Below are positions 35,601 through 48,218 of a stretch of DNA of 64,000 nt, one piece after another. Position 1 is the stretch's first letter. Each line of letters opens with the position of its first letter. The stretch comes from Tetracladium setigerum (Eukaryota > Ascomycota > Leotiomycetes > Helotiales): the NCBI GenBank assembly GCA_031472005.1, contig PZJY01000005.1:2108001-2172000 (forward strand), in the 5' to 3' direction. The translations under genes were made by a program, and so were the position numbers. The notes under the pieces were generated by a model, which was not told the origin of the DNA, did no database searches, and worked only from the letters and a program-made list of their open reading frames with translations.

Positions 35601-37387
35601 CCGCAGAATTTTCATCCGTAATCAAAGCCTTGGTATGGGCTTCGAACATAGCAATGAGCTCAGCCCGGCTGTTGTCAAAGAGTCCTTGGTAACCACCTTC
35701 TATGCTTGCACCATTTTCAATTTCGGGATCAGCCGTTTGTAATGTCCCGTCAGCCTTGAGAGTCGCAACCATGTCCAAGAAGCGCGAGGCTGTGGTAGCA
35801 AGGCTTCCTAGGCAAGCAGCGTATGTAGCTTTCACCAACGGTTCGGGTCTAGCAGTTGATCCAGGAAGAAACGATACCATTCGAGGCATGATATATTCCG
35901 GGAACACATGAGCGTTTACTGGCGATACCACGGCTACAAGAGCCATGAGCTGGGTCAAAGTTCGAATGGCGGTCACTTTGACTATGTCAGACTCGTCGTT
36001 CAGAAGTGTCACAATATATGGTAATACTCTGTCTAATTTTGCCTCATCTGTAAGTCGCTCCGAGAAGGCCAGAAGGAGGTCACAAGCACGGATTTTGGCG
36101 GTCGCTCGAGCTGTGTGTCTTAGGGAGGAAACAATCAAGGTTAAGAACAGAAGGGTTCCATCATCAGATGCTTTCTTCCCGGATACTGCCGCCTGGTGCT
36201 CATTGTTTGGAATGTTAAGATGTACTGGAAGGAGATCAAGGCCCAGTCCCGGAGAAGAAGCTTTGGCTTCAACATTCTTTTCATTGTCGTAGCCCAGGAA
36301 ATAGGAGATTTTGTCAAAATCGTAGTATATGCGATCAATACGTTCATCGGCCTCTCCCATGTTTACCACCGCTCCCGAGATAGGTGATCTCCCAGACGAT
36401 GGATCCGTGATGAGTGCCATGTACTGATGAAGGAATCCGTAAAAGTATTCTGGGAAAACGCTACTCCTCCAAGTTTTCAGGTAATCTTCCGCCGAGTATC
36501 TATCGTCTGGCTCCAGCTGAATCATATGTGTTATTAGATCACGCACGTCCTTGTCTGCTATTCGACTGAGGTACGTTGCGACTGGATCGTATTCTCCCCG
36601 TCGGTATTTGTACAGTTGGCTGAGGTTGAATATCGGAGCCTCCAGAAACAGCTCTGCTATCACACACCCCACACTAAACATATCCATAGCCCCGTCACCC
36701 ATGCTTTCGGATCCGGGACTTCGCCAGCAGCTAGGAATCTTTCTGGCGCAAGGTAACACGTTCGTCGACCGGCCGTATCGAAGAAATAGGAAAAGTCGGC
36801 AGGGTTGTCCTCTGGTAAGGTCGTTGGCTTGAAGGAGGAAGAGAAATCGGAGAGGTAGAGCCAGTTCCACGATGTGACCAATGTATTCTCCGTCTTGATA
36901 TCCCCATGAAAAATGCCCCTCGCATGACAGTCCCGTACCCCACAGAGCAGCTGGAAAGCAAGCCATTTCTTCTCTACGTCCTCCAGGAACGGGCGGGTAC
37001 TCATGCGATCGTATAGGGAGCTGTAAAGATATTGTCGCACGAGAAAACCGTTCGTCTCCGTCTCCACGACTCGTTGGTAGGCAAGCGCGTTTGGAACATC
37101 TGCCAGCGCCTTTCTTTCCTCTAGGAGCAATATCAGCACTCTCCTCTCGAATCTGTCTTGTCTGTATACAACATACTAATGATCCGCTTCTTGTATTTGT
37201 CCAGCTTCATAGCATACGGCTTGACGATAACTTTGACCAAAACTATGCCATCCTGGTGCCGCGCTCTAATACTCTTCATAAACCTCGCAGTTCCCATGGA
37301 CTTCTCGTACACCAGGTCTGAAAGCTCTGGGACATCGATGCCGGCTGAACCCCCAACGAGGGTCGTGAGGGAGAAGCCTTGTCCCAT
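32639..37387 (-). CDS. VPS15: Vps15, regulatory kinase-like subunit of PI3-kinase complexes, two one-base frame breaks
   Basis: Exons 37387-37177 and 37120-32639 give 1564 residues after adding one base near 36716-36718 and one in the G4 run at 34408-34411. MGQGFSLTT carries the N-myristoylation Gly2. The kinase domain has FHGDIKTEN (around residue 140) and DFSSSFKP in place of DFG, as usual for Vps15; FSVGCVIAELFLEAP is late in the domain. HEAT repeats follow (ILPLMVQSLTDPEEFVVQKV is one) and a C-terminal WD40 propeller begins TFSEHIGPVHHIVVAP. With Vps34 and Vps30/Atg14/Vps38 it makes PI3P for autophagy and endosomal sorting. Frame change 1 falls between AAGEVP and ESMGDGAMDMFSVG; frame change 2 falls in the linker between HEAT and WD40 (LSDQRDP to QNGTVNGSDDE). 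All three reading segments are clearly coding. Confidence 0.92.
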
Positions 37388-37857
37388 CTTGAAGGTGATT
37401 CGGAGGTCATATCATCTGTAGTGTGGAAATGGTACAGTAGAGGACTGTTTGCAACGTCCTCATGCTGCACTTCGGAAATTGTTGGGCGCGAAAAAGCTGA
37501 GGCAACAAAGCAAACACGATTTCATAGTCATTCGCGGCGTCATGGGAGCTATGGCACTCATGCACTGTACCGTACGGTCATCTTGGTAGACCAGCACCGC
37601 AATTTGGACCTCATGCATCACTGCTCCTTTCCAAATTCACTACTTCACATTCACATATTCTTGCAGGATTTGGATTTGTTCATATTTTTTGTTTTTATTT
37701 TCATTGAGCCAGATCATTTGGTATTGTCCACTTGATGTTACGATTCCCTAGCTTTCTTTTCTTTGATTTTGTGAAATCTTCGGATTCTTTAAACACTTCC
37801 ATTCCATTCCATCAATTGACGGCTCGAGCTTAAGTGTACATCAACTTAACGACAGCT
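37388..37857. other. VPS15 promoter region
   Basis: 470 nt between VPS15 and the next minus-strand gene. It is AT-rich near 37660-37760. No gene was recognised. Confidence 0.5.
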
Positions 37858-38530
37858 CTAAGCCTTTCCCTTTCGCTCCAACTCTGCTTGTTCCTGTGCT
37901 TGAATTTCGGCATCAATCTCTGCTCCCCGAGAAGGCTTGTTCCCATGCATCCTTGCCTGTACGAAAGAAAGCATTAGCCATAAGTTCTTCAAAACGCACT
38001 CAAGTACTCAAAACGGAAGCAGTGTTCGCAACGCAACCGGCAGTCTCTCATTCAGGAGAAGAGCTTTGTCATAGTCGATAAGTTCAAAAAGTGGGAGAGT
38101 ACAGAAACATAAATTGCGAACAGCTTGACTGAGATGAAGAGGTGCCAACTTACAGGCGCAGTTGGGTCCTCCTTCAGAGCAGCGACCTCCGGTGTATCTT
38201 CCTCGCCCTCCTTCTCACGCTATTGTGTTTGTATCAGCTCATCGATTTCTCCTTTATGAAATTCCACTATTTTATTCATCCAATGCATAGATAAATACGA
38301 ACCTGCTCTTCCCGTGCAAGCTTGTTGGCGATTGTTCGTTCGTCCTCTGATGATGAGACATATCAGTAATTTGTCCTTCGATTCAAAAGGGGAATAAGTG
38401 CATAGGTAGGTAGGGTATTACTGGAGTCATTGGCCTTGTGGGCATTTGCCTGTCCCTCGTGGAAACGAGTATTCTCGTTCTCTTGCTCTACCTCATCCTT
38501 AGAGGCGTGCTTCTGGTCGTGGGAGGACAT
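37858..38530 (-). CDS. Small hydrophilic conserved-looking protein (105 residues)
   Basis: Too broken by introns for its full frame to stand out. Four exons (38530-38422, 38346-38303, 38219-38154, 37956-37858) sum to 318 nt exactly. The product starts MSSHDQKHASKDEVEQENEN, continues KDERTIANKLAREEQREKEG, and ends ARMHGNKPSRGAEIDAEIQ followed by an Ala/Glu/Gln-rich tail. It has no Cys or Trp, is rich in Glu, Lys and Ala, and has no signal or membrane segment, so it should be soluble and perhaps disordered, in the manner of hydrophilins. The MHGNKPSRGAEID segment looks like a conserved motif from small fungal stress-type proteins, but I cannot name a family. Introns are 75, 83 and 197 nt, all GT-AG. 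Confidence 0.72.
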
Positions 38531-40066
38531 ATTGAATGGTTTGAAAGGTGTTGTTTCGTTTGTTTTGGAACTTTGAATTTGTGTGAAGATTATGGAAGTG
38601 GTAGTGAATCTTTATTTAAGGTATTCTTGAAATGAAGAGAATATTTGGACAAGAGAGGAATGAGGTAGTTATGCGGTTTTGTTTGTAGTCCCTCTTTCTT
38701 AGTGCTACCAAATGTTGCAGTACGTCATGGTGAAAACCTTTAAATGATCAACACTTCAATGCCAGTAGGTAACCTTTTGGAGCCTCGGCGAGGACACTAC
38801 TTGTGTATGTGATACACTACTGCGTTATTACGAATCTCCAATTCTTTCATGTGAGAATTGAACAGACTGCTCTTGCTGGGTTTTTCCATCTTCTCTGTGT
38901 TGAGGAATGAAGCAATCCAAACCGGTCTGACCAGCTTGCTCACATCTTCTCCATCACTTGCTGGTTTTATACTGATAGAACCATCTAGACTGAGATCGAA
39001 CAGATCATCATTTAGCCCTATCATTCAAGTATGCTATTGTCCGAGGACATAAGTAAATCCGACTGTTGATCGGGATGGGATTTGTTGATTGCGGTGGGGG
39101 TAGGTTTAGCGAGGGGTAAGTTAAGCTTATTAAGCGAGTTCAACGGTGCTCCAGGTTAATTCTCGAGATCTTCTGTTCTACCTATGTTCTACCATTCCAT
39201 TTCTTCTTTGGGACCGAAGTGTAGGAGAGTCAACAATGGTGGGTAAGTTCTTCAATAGTTCTGCTTGTGCGGACCACTTATGCTCTCCATCTCTGCCAAG
39301 GTGAATCCTGCAGGGGATCCCGATGTTGCCTTTACACCACCCACTGCCTCCTCGAAGTTCTCTTATTGCTAGCTTTAAATACCTAGATACCAATACATGT
39401 AGACATGTGCTGGCAGTACCCAGCTTGTCATTACATCACACCATCAATATGTACGAATCACCAAACAACATAAAAACATACCACATCCATACAACTGTAC
39501 TCGGTCCTGTCCAGCAATAATGGAACCGCCATGCAAGGCCTTGGGTAACACAACTGCGCCGTTGAGCGTGAGAGATCTGCGCCTTGCACAGGACCCCCTT
39601 CGTATGTATCAGCTAACTTGGCAGGGCAACTTTCGCGGGTTGGCGAGACGTTGGTTGGTTGGTTGGTTGGATCCTTTCATTTAATTACGGATCTTTTAAA
39701 TTTCTAAATTTCTAATTTGGTGCTGTACGTACATGTTGCATCCTCGCTTGCTCGCATTTCGCATAGGCATGTACTGGACATGTGTGGAGGTATGTACAAT
39801 GGTACATTACTGTATCATCGACCGATCGACATATGATTTCTCCTGACATTGATATGGAGATGGATCCTCCCGCCTGCACCTGTCTCTACATCCATTCTTT
39901 TATCAACGTCAACAGCGAATTCTTTTTGGAGGGTGCTTTGAAGACTTGCGCTTTCCTCGCTTCGTGAATACTTATTGGGGGTATTCTCTTTTCCCATTTA
40001 TTACTTTTCGTCTTACCAAAGAATCTGTGAGAGTGTGTAGAGGGAAGTTCTCACGAACGAGAAATA
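38531..40066. other. Intergenic region between divergent genes
   Basis: 1.54 kb with promoters for the small hydrophilic gene (-) and the membrane protein (+). It contains a (TTGG)5 tract. No protein-like frame was found. Confidence 0.5.
39651..39670. repeat. (TTGG)5 microsatellite
   Basis: Five perfect TTGG units upstream of the membrane-protein gene. Confidence 0.9.
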
Positions 40067-40975
40067 ATGGAGGTCGTTGCGCCTTCGTATTCCGATTTGG
40101 AGTATTCACCCAATAACCCACCGCCTAAGTCGACGACAACACAACACCAGCATCAATTTTACCCAAATAATCAGCAAGAAGGAGGACAGCAACAAATATA
40201 TCAAGATGGAATGAGCAGCCCCGGTGATCCGGGGGCGAAATACCAACCTCTTGGTAATAATGGGAGTGAGGTTCATGAACGAAGAATATTAGGAGTCAGG
40301 CCACCGACATTTTGGCTGAGTTTGGCGCTGGTGGTTGTTATTATTGCCGCGGCGGTCGGTGGAGGTGTTGGAGGGAGTATGGCTGTTAGTAATGCTAGGA
40401 GGTTAGTTAGTGATAGTCTCTCTTGTTTTGTTTTGTTTTATTCTTGCTGTTTGTTGTTATTGTGGAGGTGATCATTGTTAGAAGAAGAAGGAGAGCGGAG
40501 TATGCTGATCTCGACATCCAGTGCCGCATGTCCCGTTGCTTCACCACAACCTCAAGAATCAGCACAACCACAACCAACTGGCACAGAAAACTCAACCTCG
40601 TCAGATGATCCAACCGCCGTTGAGGCATACTCCGCCCCTACCAACATAACATCAGTCAAACTTGACTGTCCCGCAATTGACAACACCAACCTCCGCATCA
40701 CCCTAAGTACCGTCTCACTATTCAAGCTTACCTGCGGGCAAGAGATTGGAAAGCCAGATATCATGGCAGTAGTGGTCTATAACCACGAAGATTGTGCGAG
40801 GGCATGTGCAAGTTATAATAGGAATCAAGGGAAGGTGTTGTGCCAGGGAGCAGTGTTTGATGCCGAATTTTCGAGGATGGTGAAGAGGAATTTTGGGACG
40901 TGTTTTTTGAAGGCTAACACGACGGTGTTGACATCGTTGAAGAATAAGTATTTGCTGGGAATGGTTTTGGAGTAA
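40067..40975 (+). CDS. Single-pass (type II-like) membrane protein with a Cys-containing apple/PAN-like ectodomain
   Basis: Exon 1 is 40067-40401; exon 2 begins at 40522 or 40501 (both acceptors keep frame) and ends at 40975, giving about 262-269 residues. The N-terminal ~80 residues are Gln/Pro/Asn-rich and cytosolic-looking, without a signal peptide. RPPTFWLSLALVVVIIAAAV (~90-110) is the membrane anchor, followed by GGGVGGSMAVSNAR, a pattern shared by a common class of fungal surface proteins. A Ser/Thr/Pro stalk (SPQPQESAQPQPTG) leads to a domain with about six Cys (KLDCPAI, KLTCGQE, HEDCARACASYN, KVLCQGA, GTCFLK) spaced like apple/PAN folds, which bind carbohydrate or protein. No named family could be assigned. 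Confidence 0.78.
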
Positions 40976-43553
40976 ATTGGATTCTGGGAAGCGCGATATG
41001 AAAATGGAGTTTTAAAAGTGTGTATGGGAATGTGAAGTGCTTTGTGTTTCCTGGTCGATGGATATGGATTGGACGATTAGGCATGCATACGACGAGAAGA
41101 AGGTTCCCTATCCGCGATACGCCTTGCAAGAATTCGAGAAGATCTAATGTTTGAGAACTTGTGTATTAGAATGCTGATGGAGAGACATGCTCTCAAACTT
41201 CCGCAAAACATTATGCGTAGATGTTTGCTTTTTCCCCTCCAGATGTCGGGGTGCATGCAGATTCAGGGTTCCCGTTGATGTACGGGTATCCCTCATAGAT
41301 GCAGGAAATTTTAGTTTGTCCCTCATACTCCGTAATTATTGTTCAAACTCTCGAACAGTCTTGCCTGATATAATCTCATGAGAAGCATCTCCCATCGCTC
41401 GCTTGGAGAGGGTGATCTTCCTGAGGATACTGTAAATCCTAACACGTGCTCCGGTTATACCGCCCCTGCATATATCCCTTGCAACCCCAAGGCTGCTCAT
41501 CTCCGGGCATCCTTGAACATGCAGGTACCTTCGACCGTTCGACGGCATGGGAAAATGAGAGGATTTTGGTGAACTTCATCACGTCAAGCCCATCCAATTT
41601 ATGAAAGTTGATTCCTCGGAGAGCAGCTCGCTCTCGATGACCAAGTTGTCGTTCTTCGTGATGACATTCAAACTCTAAAGGTCAGGCAAAATAGGAGCAA
41701 TATAAAAAAATCGACACCAGATCCCGACGGGTGCATTACAACAGTAGCTATAGCATGAAGATTGCATCTTTTTCTGGAAGACTATTTGGAAGTCTGACGA
41801 GGGGCTGGGAAACAGGAGAGAGCAAATGAGGAATTTCAAACGCTCTTCAAGCAGAATATCAAACGCGTCTCAACAAACGCGAACTCGCGCCTCGATGGGA
41901 GGGAGGAGGGAGGAGGTGCTGGACCTGTAACCCGATATCTGGATCATCTGGAAGAAAGAAGCAGGAGAAGAGAAGAAGCAAAACGCGGTCGGAGAAGCAC
42001 TTCGTTTTCCTGGTGGGTTTTCTCTTCTTTTGCCTGAATTTGGAGGAGCTCGAGCCTACTTCCGTACAAACAACTCGGATGTCAAGATTGTGGACGGTTG
42101 TGCCCGTCCCCCAAGCGTAGAAGCTAGGGCCATGTCGAATCGTACACATCATATTGACAGCTTTACCACTTCACGAATATTTTGAGACGCCCAAATGACA
42201 TCAATCGAATTTGATGATGCTTTGGGGCTTGGAGGAGGAGAGAGAGAAGACAAAGAAGAAAAAGAAGAAAAAGAAATCCAGCTGGTAAAGTTGAGGAAGA
42301 GCAGCAGCAGTCGGTCGTCGGTCCTCATGATTCAACGTACAGTAGGACAGTCAGTCCGTCCCCTTCGCTTGATCAATAACAAAATGACAGGCTAAACCGC
42401 ATTCGACGACGGATTCTCTCAAGCTCATTTCCCAGGTCAACAAGAGCCGGGCCAGCGTGGAGCTCCGACTCGATAAGTTAGAAACATTGGGAGTACCTGG
42501 CCCAATGAGAGAGTGGGAAACGTCTCGGAATAATTATAGATGCTGGCGGATCCATCTCACCCGCAGGCTGAAAGAAACGATGGGAGAGAGTGAGAGGCAG
42601 AGAGAGAGAGAAAGAAGTTGAGGGCAAAAAGAGACCGAAGCGAGGAGTATACGCAGGACAGGGTGAGAGAAAGAAGGTGCGTGCCATCCAAGACATCATC
42701 ACGATCTGGTTGAATTGTGTGCAGAATCTAATCATTTGTATATGGGAGTAAGTAAAAATAGAAAGGTAATAATTGCAAAGTGTTCCTTCAAGGCGTCGCA
42801 AAAGATGTGATCATCCTGTACTCCGTACTCTTTGGTTGCTACTAACTCACTGCCGTTTCTTCTGATGCTTCTAGTAGTGACGGGTTTCATCTCATCATGC
42901 TGTTGAAGGCTTGAAGGCGCCTGTCTGTTTGTTGAATCCCTGCCTGCGGCCACATCCAGCCTGTGGATTGGCTTCCCCTACCCCCTTCCGCCCCAAATTC
43001 CTCAAGGCCTCGTTCCGCTCCCTTGTCCTCTCTCCCTCTCTTCCCTGCCACCCGCCATCCACCACCCAACCTATCTCCCTCCGTGCCCCCTTGACCACCA
43101 TCCATCCATCCATCCACACACCTTCATCGAAGCACCACACACTCTTTTGGCCCTTTTCCAGCTTCGCACACAACTGTCACTCGTTTACACTTTTCACTTC
43201 TCACAACTCCTCGTCGGGTTGAGCTCCTCTGCGACTCGCCCACTCTCTTGATTCAGGTCAAGATCGAGGATCAGCTCAATTTCAGTCCAGACCGGGAAGC
43301 CAATTTGTTTGTTTACCTTGACTCGGCTCAATTGGAGGAAAACATCCTTCACCAGCGCGACGCCAATTCACCCTAATCTCGAGAGGCGCGCTTGAATGAA
43401 ATATTGAACGGCTCCTCGGCCACAGTGATCATGAGGGAGGATATTCGGTCGGAAAGGAACTTCACCTCTACTACCACCACTTCACCTCTGCCCGCTCACG
43501 ATGAGTGCCGAAACGAATTGAGGGAGCTGTCATCGTCGTCGTCGAACTCGAAC
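40976..43553. other. Long intergenic region upstream of the SH3 membrane protein gene
   Basis: 2.58 kb without a recognised gene. It contains two copies of the 9-mer TACTCCGTA (41326-41334 and 42819-42827), a GAA/AAG-rich patch (42237-42280) and CCATC tandem units near 43101-43118. The last ~600 nt are pyrimidine-rich and probably leader. An in-frame ATG at 43392 could extend the downstream protein by 54 residues. Confidence 0.5.
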
Positions 43554-45503
43554 ATGACCACAAGTGGAAGACAGGTCGGCCGTGCGAGTCGAAAAAAGCT
43601 CACCACCAGAACAGCGCTGCTGTCGATCCTCGCCGCTGCTCCATCCGCGATGGCTCAGAATTGTATCTCGCTCGCAGGCTCAACACAATGCCCGGCCTTC
43701 AACTCCTCCTCGATATCCACGGACAGCACTTTGGTTGGGTACTTGTACGTATTTGTGGGCATGCGGGAGCCATGGTCACCAAATTACTGACATCCTTCTC
43801 CAGTCCCTTCCTGCAGTATGTGTCCGATACAGCTTCATTTGATCAGCAGATGAAGTCGTACATTGCGACGAGCTACGTGCAGCTGAAGTGAGTGATCATT
43901 CCCCACGTTTCCACATCATGTCTGACCAATATGCAGGTACCAGCAGCAGTTCGGTTGCGATAACGTCAATCTCCTCAACACCACAGATCTTTATGCTCGT
44001 TTCACTACCTCAGTAATTTGTAATGCAATAATTCAGAACTCCAAGGATACATGTCGTCTCTCCGCCGCAAACTCCAGGCCACTTTGTGCACAAACTTGTG
44101 TATGTCCTCCCTGCTATGGCATCCTGTTCGTCAACACCGCTAACAATCCGTAGGCGCAACAAGCCCAGAGTGAGGAAATCATTGTTGCTGACAACACCTT
44201 GTGTTCCAACCCAAGCGACGGCGCAGAATCTCTGATTCGAGCAGATTTCACCGTCTGCGCCCTACCAGCGAACTCTTTATCCGGCTCGTGCATTGAAGGA
44301 TCAACCAACGAGCCTAACAATTGTGGATTTGGGGGAAGCACAATTGGTCTTTGCCAATACTGTGCGGAGGGAGGACAGAACAGCACTGATACTTGCTGTT
44401 ACAATTCGGGGGCTGAGCAAAGATGCGCAGGAGTAGTATTACCAACAATTACTGGTTTCATGACTTTCTCCACCGGTAGCGTCCCATCGGCGACATCCAC
44501 CTCTTCAGCAACCGCCTCGGCAACCTCTGGCCCAGCAGCAGCATCTGGTGGTGGCGGTGGTCTATCTAAAGGAGCTATCGCAGGAATTGCTATCGGAGCG
44601 ATCGCAGGAGCCGCGATACTTATCGGCCTAATCGTCTTACTTATTATGTGCCTGCGACGCCGAAGCGGTAGCCAAAGTGGTAGTGTGTTCAATCAACCAA
44701 CGCCTGCTAGGAAAGGCCAGAGTGGAATGGCTTACAATCCCGTTGTGGCTTCACAAGTAACGCCTGAGGGCTACGAAGTTCTTCCAGGAGGTAGGATTGC
44801 GCGTATGTCTGCTTTGGAAGGCCATTCAGGAGATTCGCCCCCTCGAGATGGTCTAGGCTTAGCAGCGGGTGGTACTGCAGCTGGCTACGCGGCTGGACGA
44901 AGAAGACACCATGAGCAATCCTCGTCAGATGAATACAGCCCAGCATCAATAAACAATGGAGGTGTTCTACGACCACCCCCAACTGGAAGAAGAACTGGAT
45001 CTCTCTCGAGCAACTCAGCTCTTGGAGAGGGCGATCCGCAATCACCACATTCGGGCAGTGGCGGTGATCATATGTCATCTCCTCTCGGAATGACGAGTCA
45101 ACAATCCGAGCAACTTGCCTTTTTCAAAGATTATTATTCTCAGGAGGAAATCCACCCAGGAGACAAAGTTGCAACCCTTTGGGCATATCAACCACGAGCA
45201 GGTGATGAATTTGCGTTGGAGCGTGGAGATATGCTGAAAGTGGTTGGCATCTGGGATGATGGATGGGCGACTGGAATTCTGATTGACGACAGGGCCGAAG
45301 ACTGGGACGCGAAAATCAAAGCACAGCGCGACAGTGGTGTTTCGAACACATCTGGCAGGAGAGCCTCGCCCGAAGTGAGTGGTGAGATCAAAGCATTCCC
45401 GTTGGTATGTGTTTGTCTTCCAGACCACTGGAGGAAAACAATCGAGGGCGATGGATCCACGGAAACCGGCTCATCCGGACTGGGCCAACAAATACATGCC
45501 TAA
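43554..45503 (+). CDS. Plasma-membrane protein with Cys-rich ectodomain and cytosolic C-terminal SH3 domain
   Basis: Four exons (43554-43744, 43804-43887, 43937-44099, 44154-45503) give 595 residues. A signal sequence (TRTALLSILAAAPSAMAQNC) leads into a Cys-rich extracellular part (SLAGSTQCPAF, FGCDNVNLLNTTDLYA, DTCRLSAANSRPLCAQTC, FGGSTIGLCQYCAEGG). A Ser/Thr/Ala stalk and a membrane helix (IAGAAILIGLIVLLIMCLRR, ~325-345) follow. The cytosolic tail is Ser/Pro/Gly-rich and ends in an SH3 domain (VATLWAYQPRAGDEFALERG, DDGWATGILID, GEIKAFPLVCVCLPDHW). SH3-tailed surface proteins such as yeast Fus1 recruit proline-rich partners at growth or fusion sites. A sensor or scaffold role is therefore likely, but unproved. 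No frame break. The Met at 43554 was chosen because it precedes the signal sequence. Confidence 0.85.
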
Positions 45504-46456
45504 AAGCTCGCCTCTGGTACTTCAGATATTCTATTCTACGGCTTCATGACGGTGTTACTTTTCTCGGACTCGGCGTTTAAGGCTTATAATTCAGCTAGCT
45601 TGCTTACGACGCAACAAGCTCACCATACAAACAAACAACAAACTACATACCTACCTTTCCTAGCTTTACTTCATGCCTGTTACGTTCTAGACCAACCTCT
45701 TTTTGCATTGCATCGAAGACGCCACCATCTATCCCTCCATACGCTGAAGACCGTAACCTCGGTTCAGCCTAATAATATGATCGATCACGAACGACTGCGT
45801 CGCGCTTTTTAATGGTTTTATTCTACTTCACAGATGCTCACCTAATCCATGTGCCTCTACATTACACTTTCCTTTTCTTATACCCAAATTCTTGTATCGA
45901 GTTGAGTGTTGTCGTTGTTTGGATGAAGACAGGCATCAGTGGAGGCTTTTTGAGATAGAAATTGGGGAGTTGTCTTTTTCATTCGGGGAGAGGCGAGAAT
46001 TATTTTTTATGATGAAAGATTATGTTGCCAGCAGAATATTTTGAGGGGGAGAGGGATGCGAATATAATAGGCGGTTGTTGGATTATTATGTGGGCGCAGA
46101 TTCAGTCTTGGAGGGGGGAAGAAGTGGATGGGAGACGATGGAGTGGCTCCGAGGAGCACTACCACACACTCAGTTAGCTAGGATAGAAGACAGGATAGTG
46201 AATGAATGAAAAAATCAATATCATTCTGGGACATTGGGGATTATGAGAATAGCAAACACTGGCTTTTCCGAGCGAGGTAAGTCATGAAATTCAATCCCAA
46301 CCCCATCGGTTAAACTCCGGCAGATCCCACCCCACCACCCGATGCCCGCTCGCCGTCCAAATTATTTTTCTCTTCCCCTCCAAAGTTCAGCGTCGGCACG
46401 ACCCTTGACTCACCACCTTCGTTCAAATCTTCTACAATCTTCAGATTTACTTCAAA
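45504..46456. other. Intergenic region and GUA1 promoter
   Basis: 953 nt between two plus-strand genes. It is AT-rich downstream of the SH3 gene, with no gene recognised. Confidence 0.5.
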
Positions 46457-48218
46457 ATGGCCGCCAACAATGGAGAACCCGTCGATGAGCCGCACATGAC
46501 CTTTGATACCATTCTAACTCTGGATTTTGGGTGAGTGGGCGCCCTTTCCTTCTGTCACTGCGGATTTTATGCCCCTCCACTGGGTGGGCAGGCGACCGAC
46601 AAAATCCTCGGGTTTGACAAGTCCATGCGATTAATTAATTTAACACATTGTTTGCAGATCTCAATACTCCCATCTCATCACTCGCCGTCTCAGAGAACTC
46701 AATGTCTATTCCGAGATGCTTCCATGCACCCAGAAGTTGGCCGACCTTACCTGGAAACCAAAAGGCATTATTCTCTCTGGTGGTCCCTACTCAGTCTACG
46801 AAGAGGGCGCTCCTCACGCAGACCCAGCTTTCTTCGAACTGGGTGTGCCAATCCTCGGCATATGTTACGGACTGCAGGAGATCGCATGGCACAATGGGAA
46901 GAATGTGGTCGCAGGCACAGAGCGCGAATATGGACACTCAGATCTGCAGGCGAAGAGACTGAATGGACATGTCGACAAGCTGTTCTTGGGTCTGGAGGAT
47001 GATCTCAAGGTATGGATGTCTCACGGAGACAAATTGGGCGCCCTTCCAGCTTCTTTCCACACCATTGCAACCACCAAGAATGCTCCTTTCGCCGGTATCG
47101 CCCACGAGACGAAGCCCATCTATGGAATTCAATTCCACCCCGAAGTCACACATACCCCACGAGGATCAAAGCTCTTGGAGAACTTTGCTGTTGGAATCTG
47201 TGGTGCAGCTCAAAACTGGAGCATGTCAACCTTTGTTGACCAGGAGATCAAGCGGATCCAAGCACTTGTCGGCCCACGAGGTCAAGTGCTCGGTGCCGTC
47301 AGTGGAGGAGTTGACTCTACTGTTGCTGCCAGTCTCATGCACAGAGCAATTGGCGACCGCTTCCATGCAGTCCTTGTTGACAACGGCTGCATGCGTCTGA
47401 ACGAGTGCGAACAAGTCAAGAAGACTCTCACCGAACACCTTGGCATCAACCTTACCGTCGTCGACGCATCCGACCTCTTCCTCGACGGTCTCAAGGGTAT
47501 TCACGATAACCCTGAAGCCAAGCGAAAGTTCATCGGCAGCACCTTCATCGACGTTTTCGAGGCCGAAGCTCTCAAGATCGAAGAAGCAGCCGCAAACTCC
47601 TCGAAGGCAGGCCGCATCGAGTACTTCCTTCAAGGAACACTCTACCCCGATGTCATTGAGTCCATCTCATTCAAGGGTCCTTCAGCAACAATCAAAACCC
47701 ACCACAATGTTGGTGGTCTCCCAGAGCGAATGATGAACGGTCAAGGTCTCAAACTCATCGAGCCTCTCCGCGAACTCTTCAAAGACGAAGTCCGTCAACT
47801 CGGTCGTGAACTCGGCATTCCTCACGAACTCGTCATGCGTCACCCCTTCCCTGGCCCCGGTATTGCCATTCGCGTTCTCGGCGAGGTAACCCGCGAGCAA
47901 GTCGCCATCGCACGCAAAGCCGATTTCATCTTCATCGAAGAAATCCGCGCCGCTGGTCTCTATGATCAGATCAGTCAAGCATTTGCCGCCCTTCTCCCAG
48001 TCAAGGCCGTTGGTGTCATGGGTGATAACAGGGTGCACCAACAAGTCATCTCTCTCCGTGCGGTCCAGACCACGGATTTCATGACGGCAAATATCTTCCG
48101 CTTTGATTGGGAGTTTTTGGAGCGCGTTAGCACGAGAATTTGTAATGAGGTTGATGGGGTTTGTAGGGTTGTTTATGATTTGACTAGCAAACCTCCTGGG
48201 ACCATTGAAATGGAGTAG
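46457..48218 (+). CDS. GUA1: GMP synthase (glutamine-hydrolysing)
   Basis: Two exons (46457-46530, 46658-48218) give 544 residues, the usual eukaryotic length. The N-terminal class I glutamine amidotransferase has TLDFGSQYSHLITRRLRE, the nucleophile Cys in ILGICYGLQEIAW, and the His/Glu pair in YGIQFHPEVTHT. The ATP-pyrophosphatase domain carries the P-loop VLGAVSGGVDSTVAASLMHR. The dimerisation domain contains RHPFPGPGIAIRVLGEV and ends CRVVYDLTSKPPGTIEME, with the conserved C-terminal KPPGTIEWE-like signature. The enzyme converts XMP to GMP with ATP and glutamine in the cytosol. The single 127-nt intron lies right after the first beta strand (DFG). No anomalies. Confidence 0.97.

Noticed and set aside
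34393..36966. Two separate genes (kinase/HEAT and WD40) at 32.6-37.4 kb
   Set aside because: The combined order (myristoylated kinase, HEAT, WD40) is exactly Vps15 and there is no room for a promoter between the frames; a one-base error explains the split.
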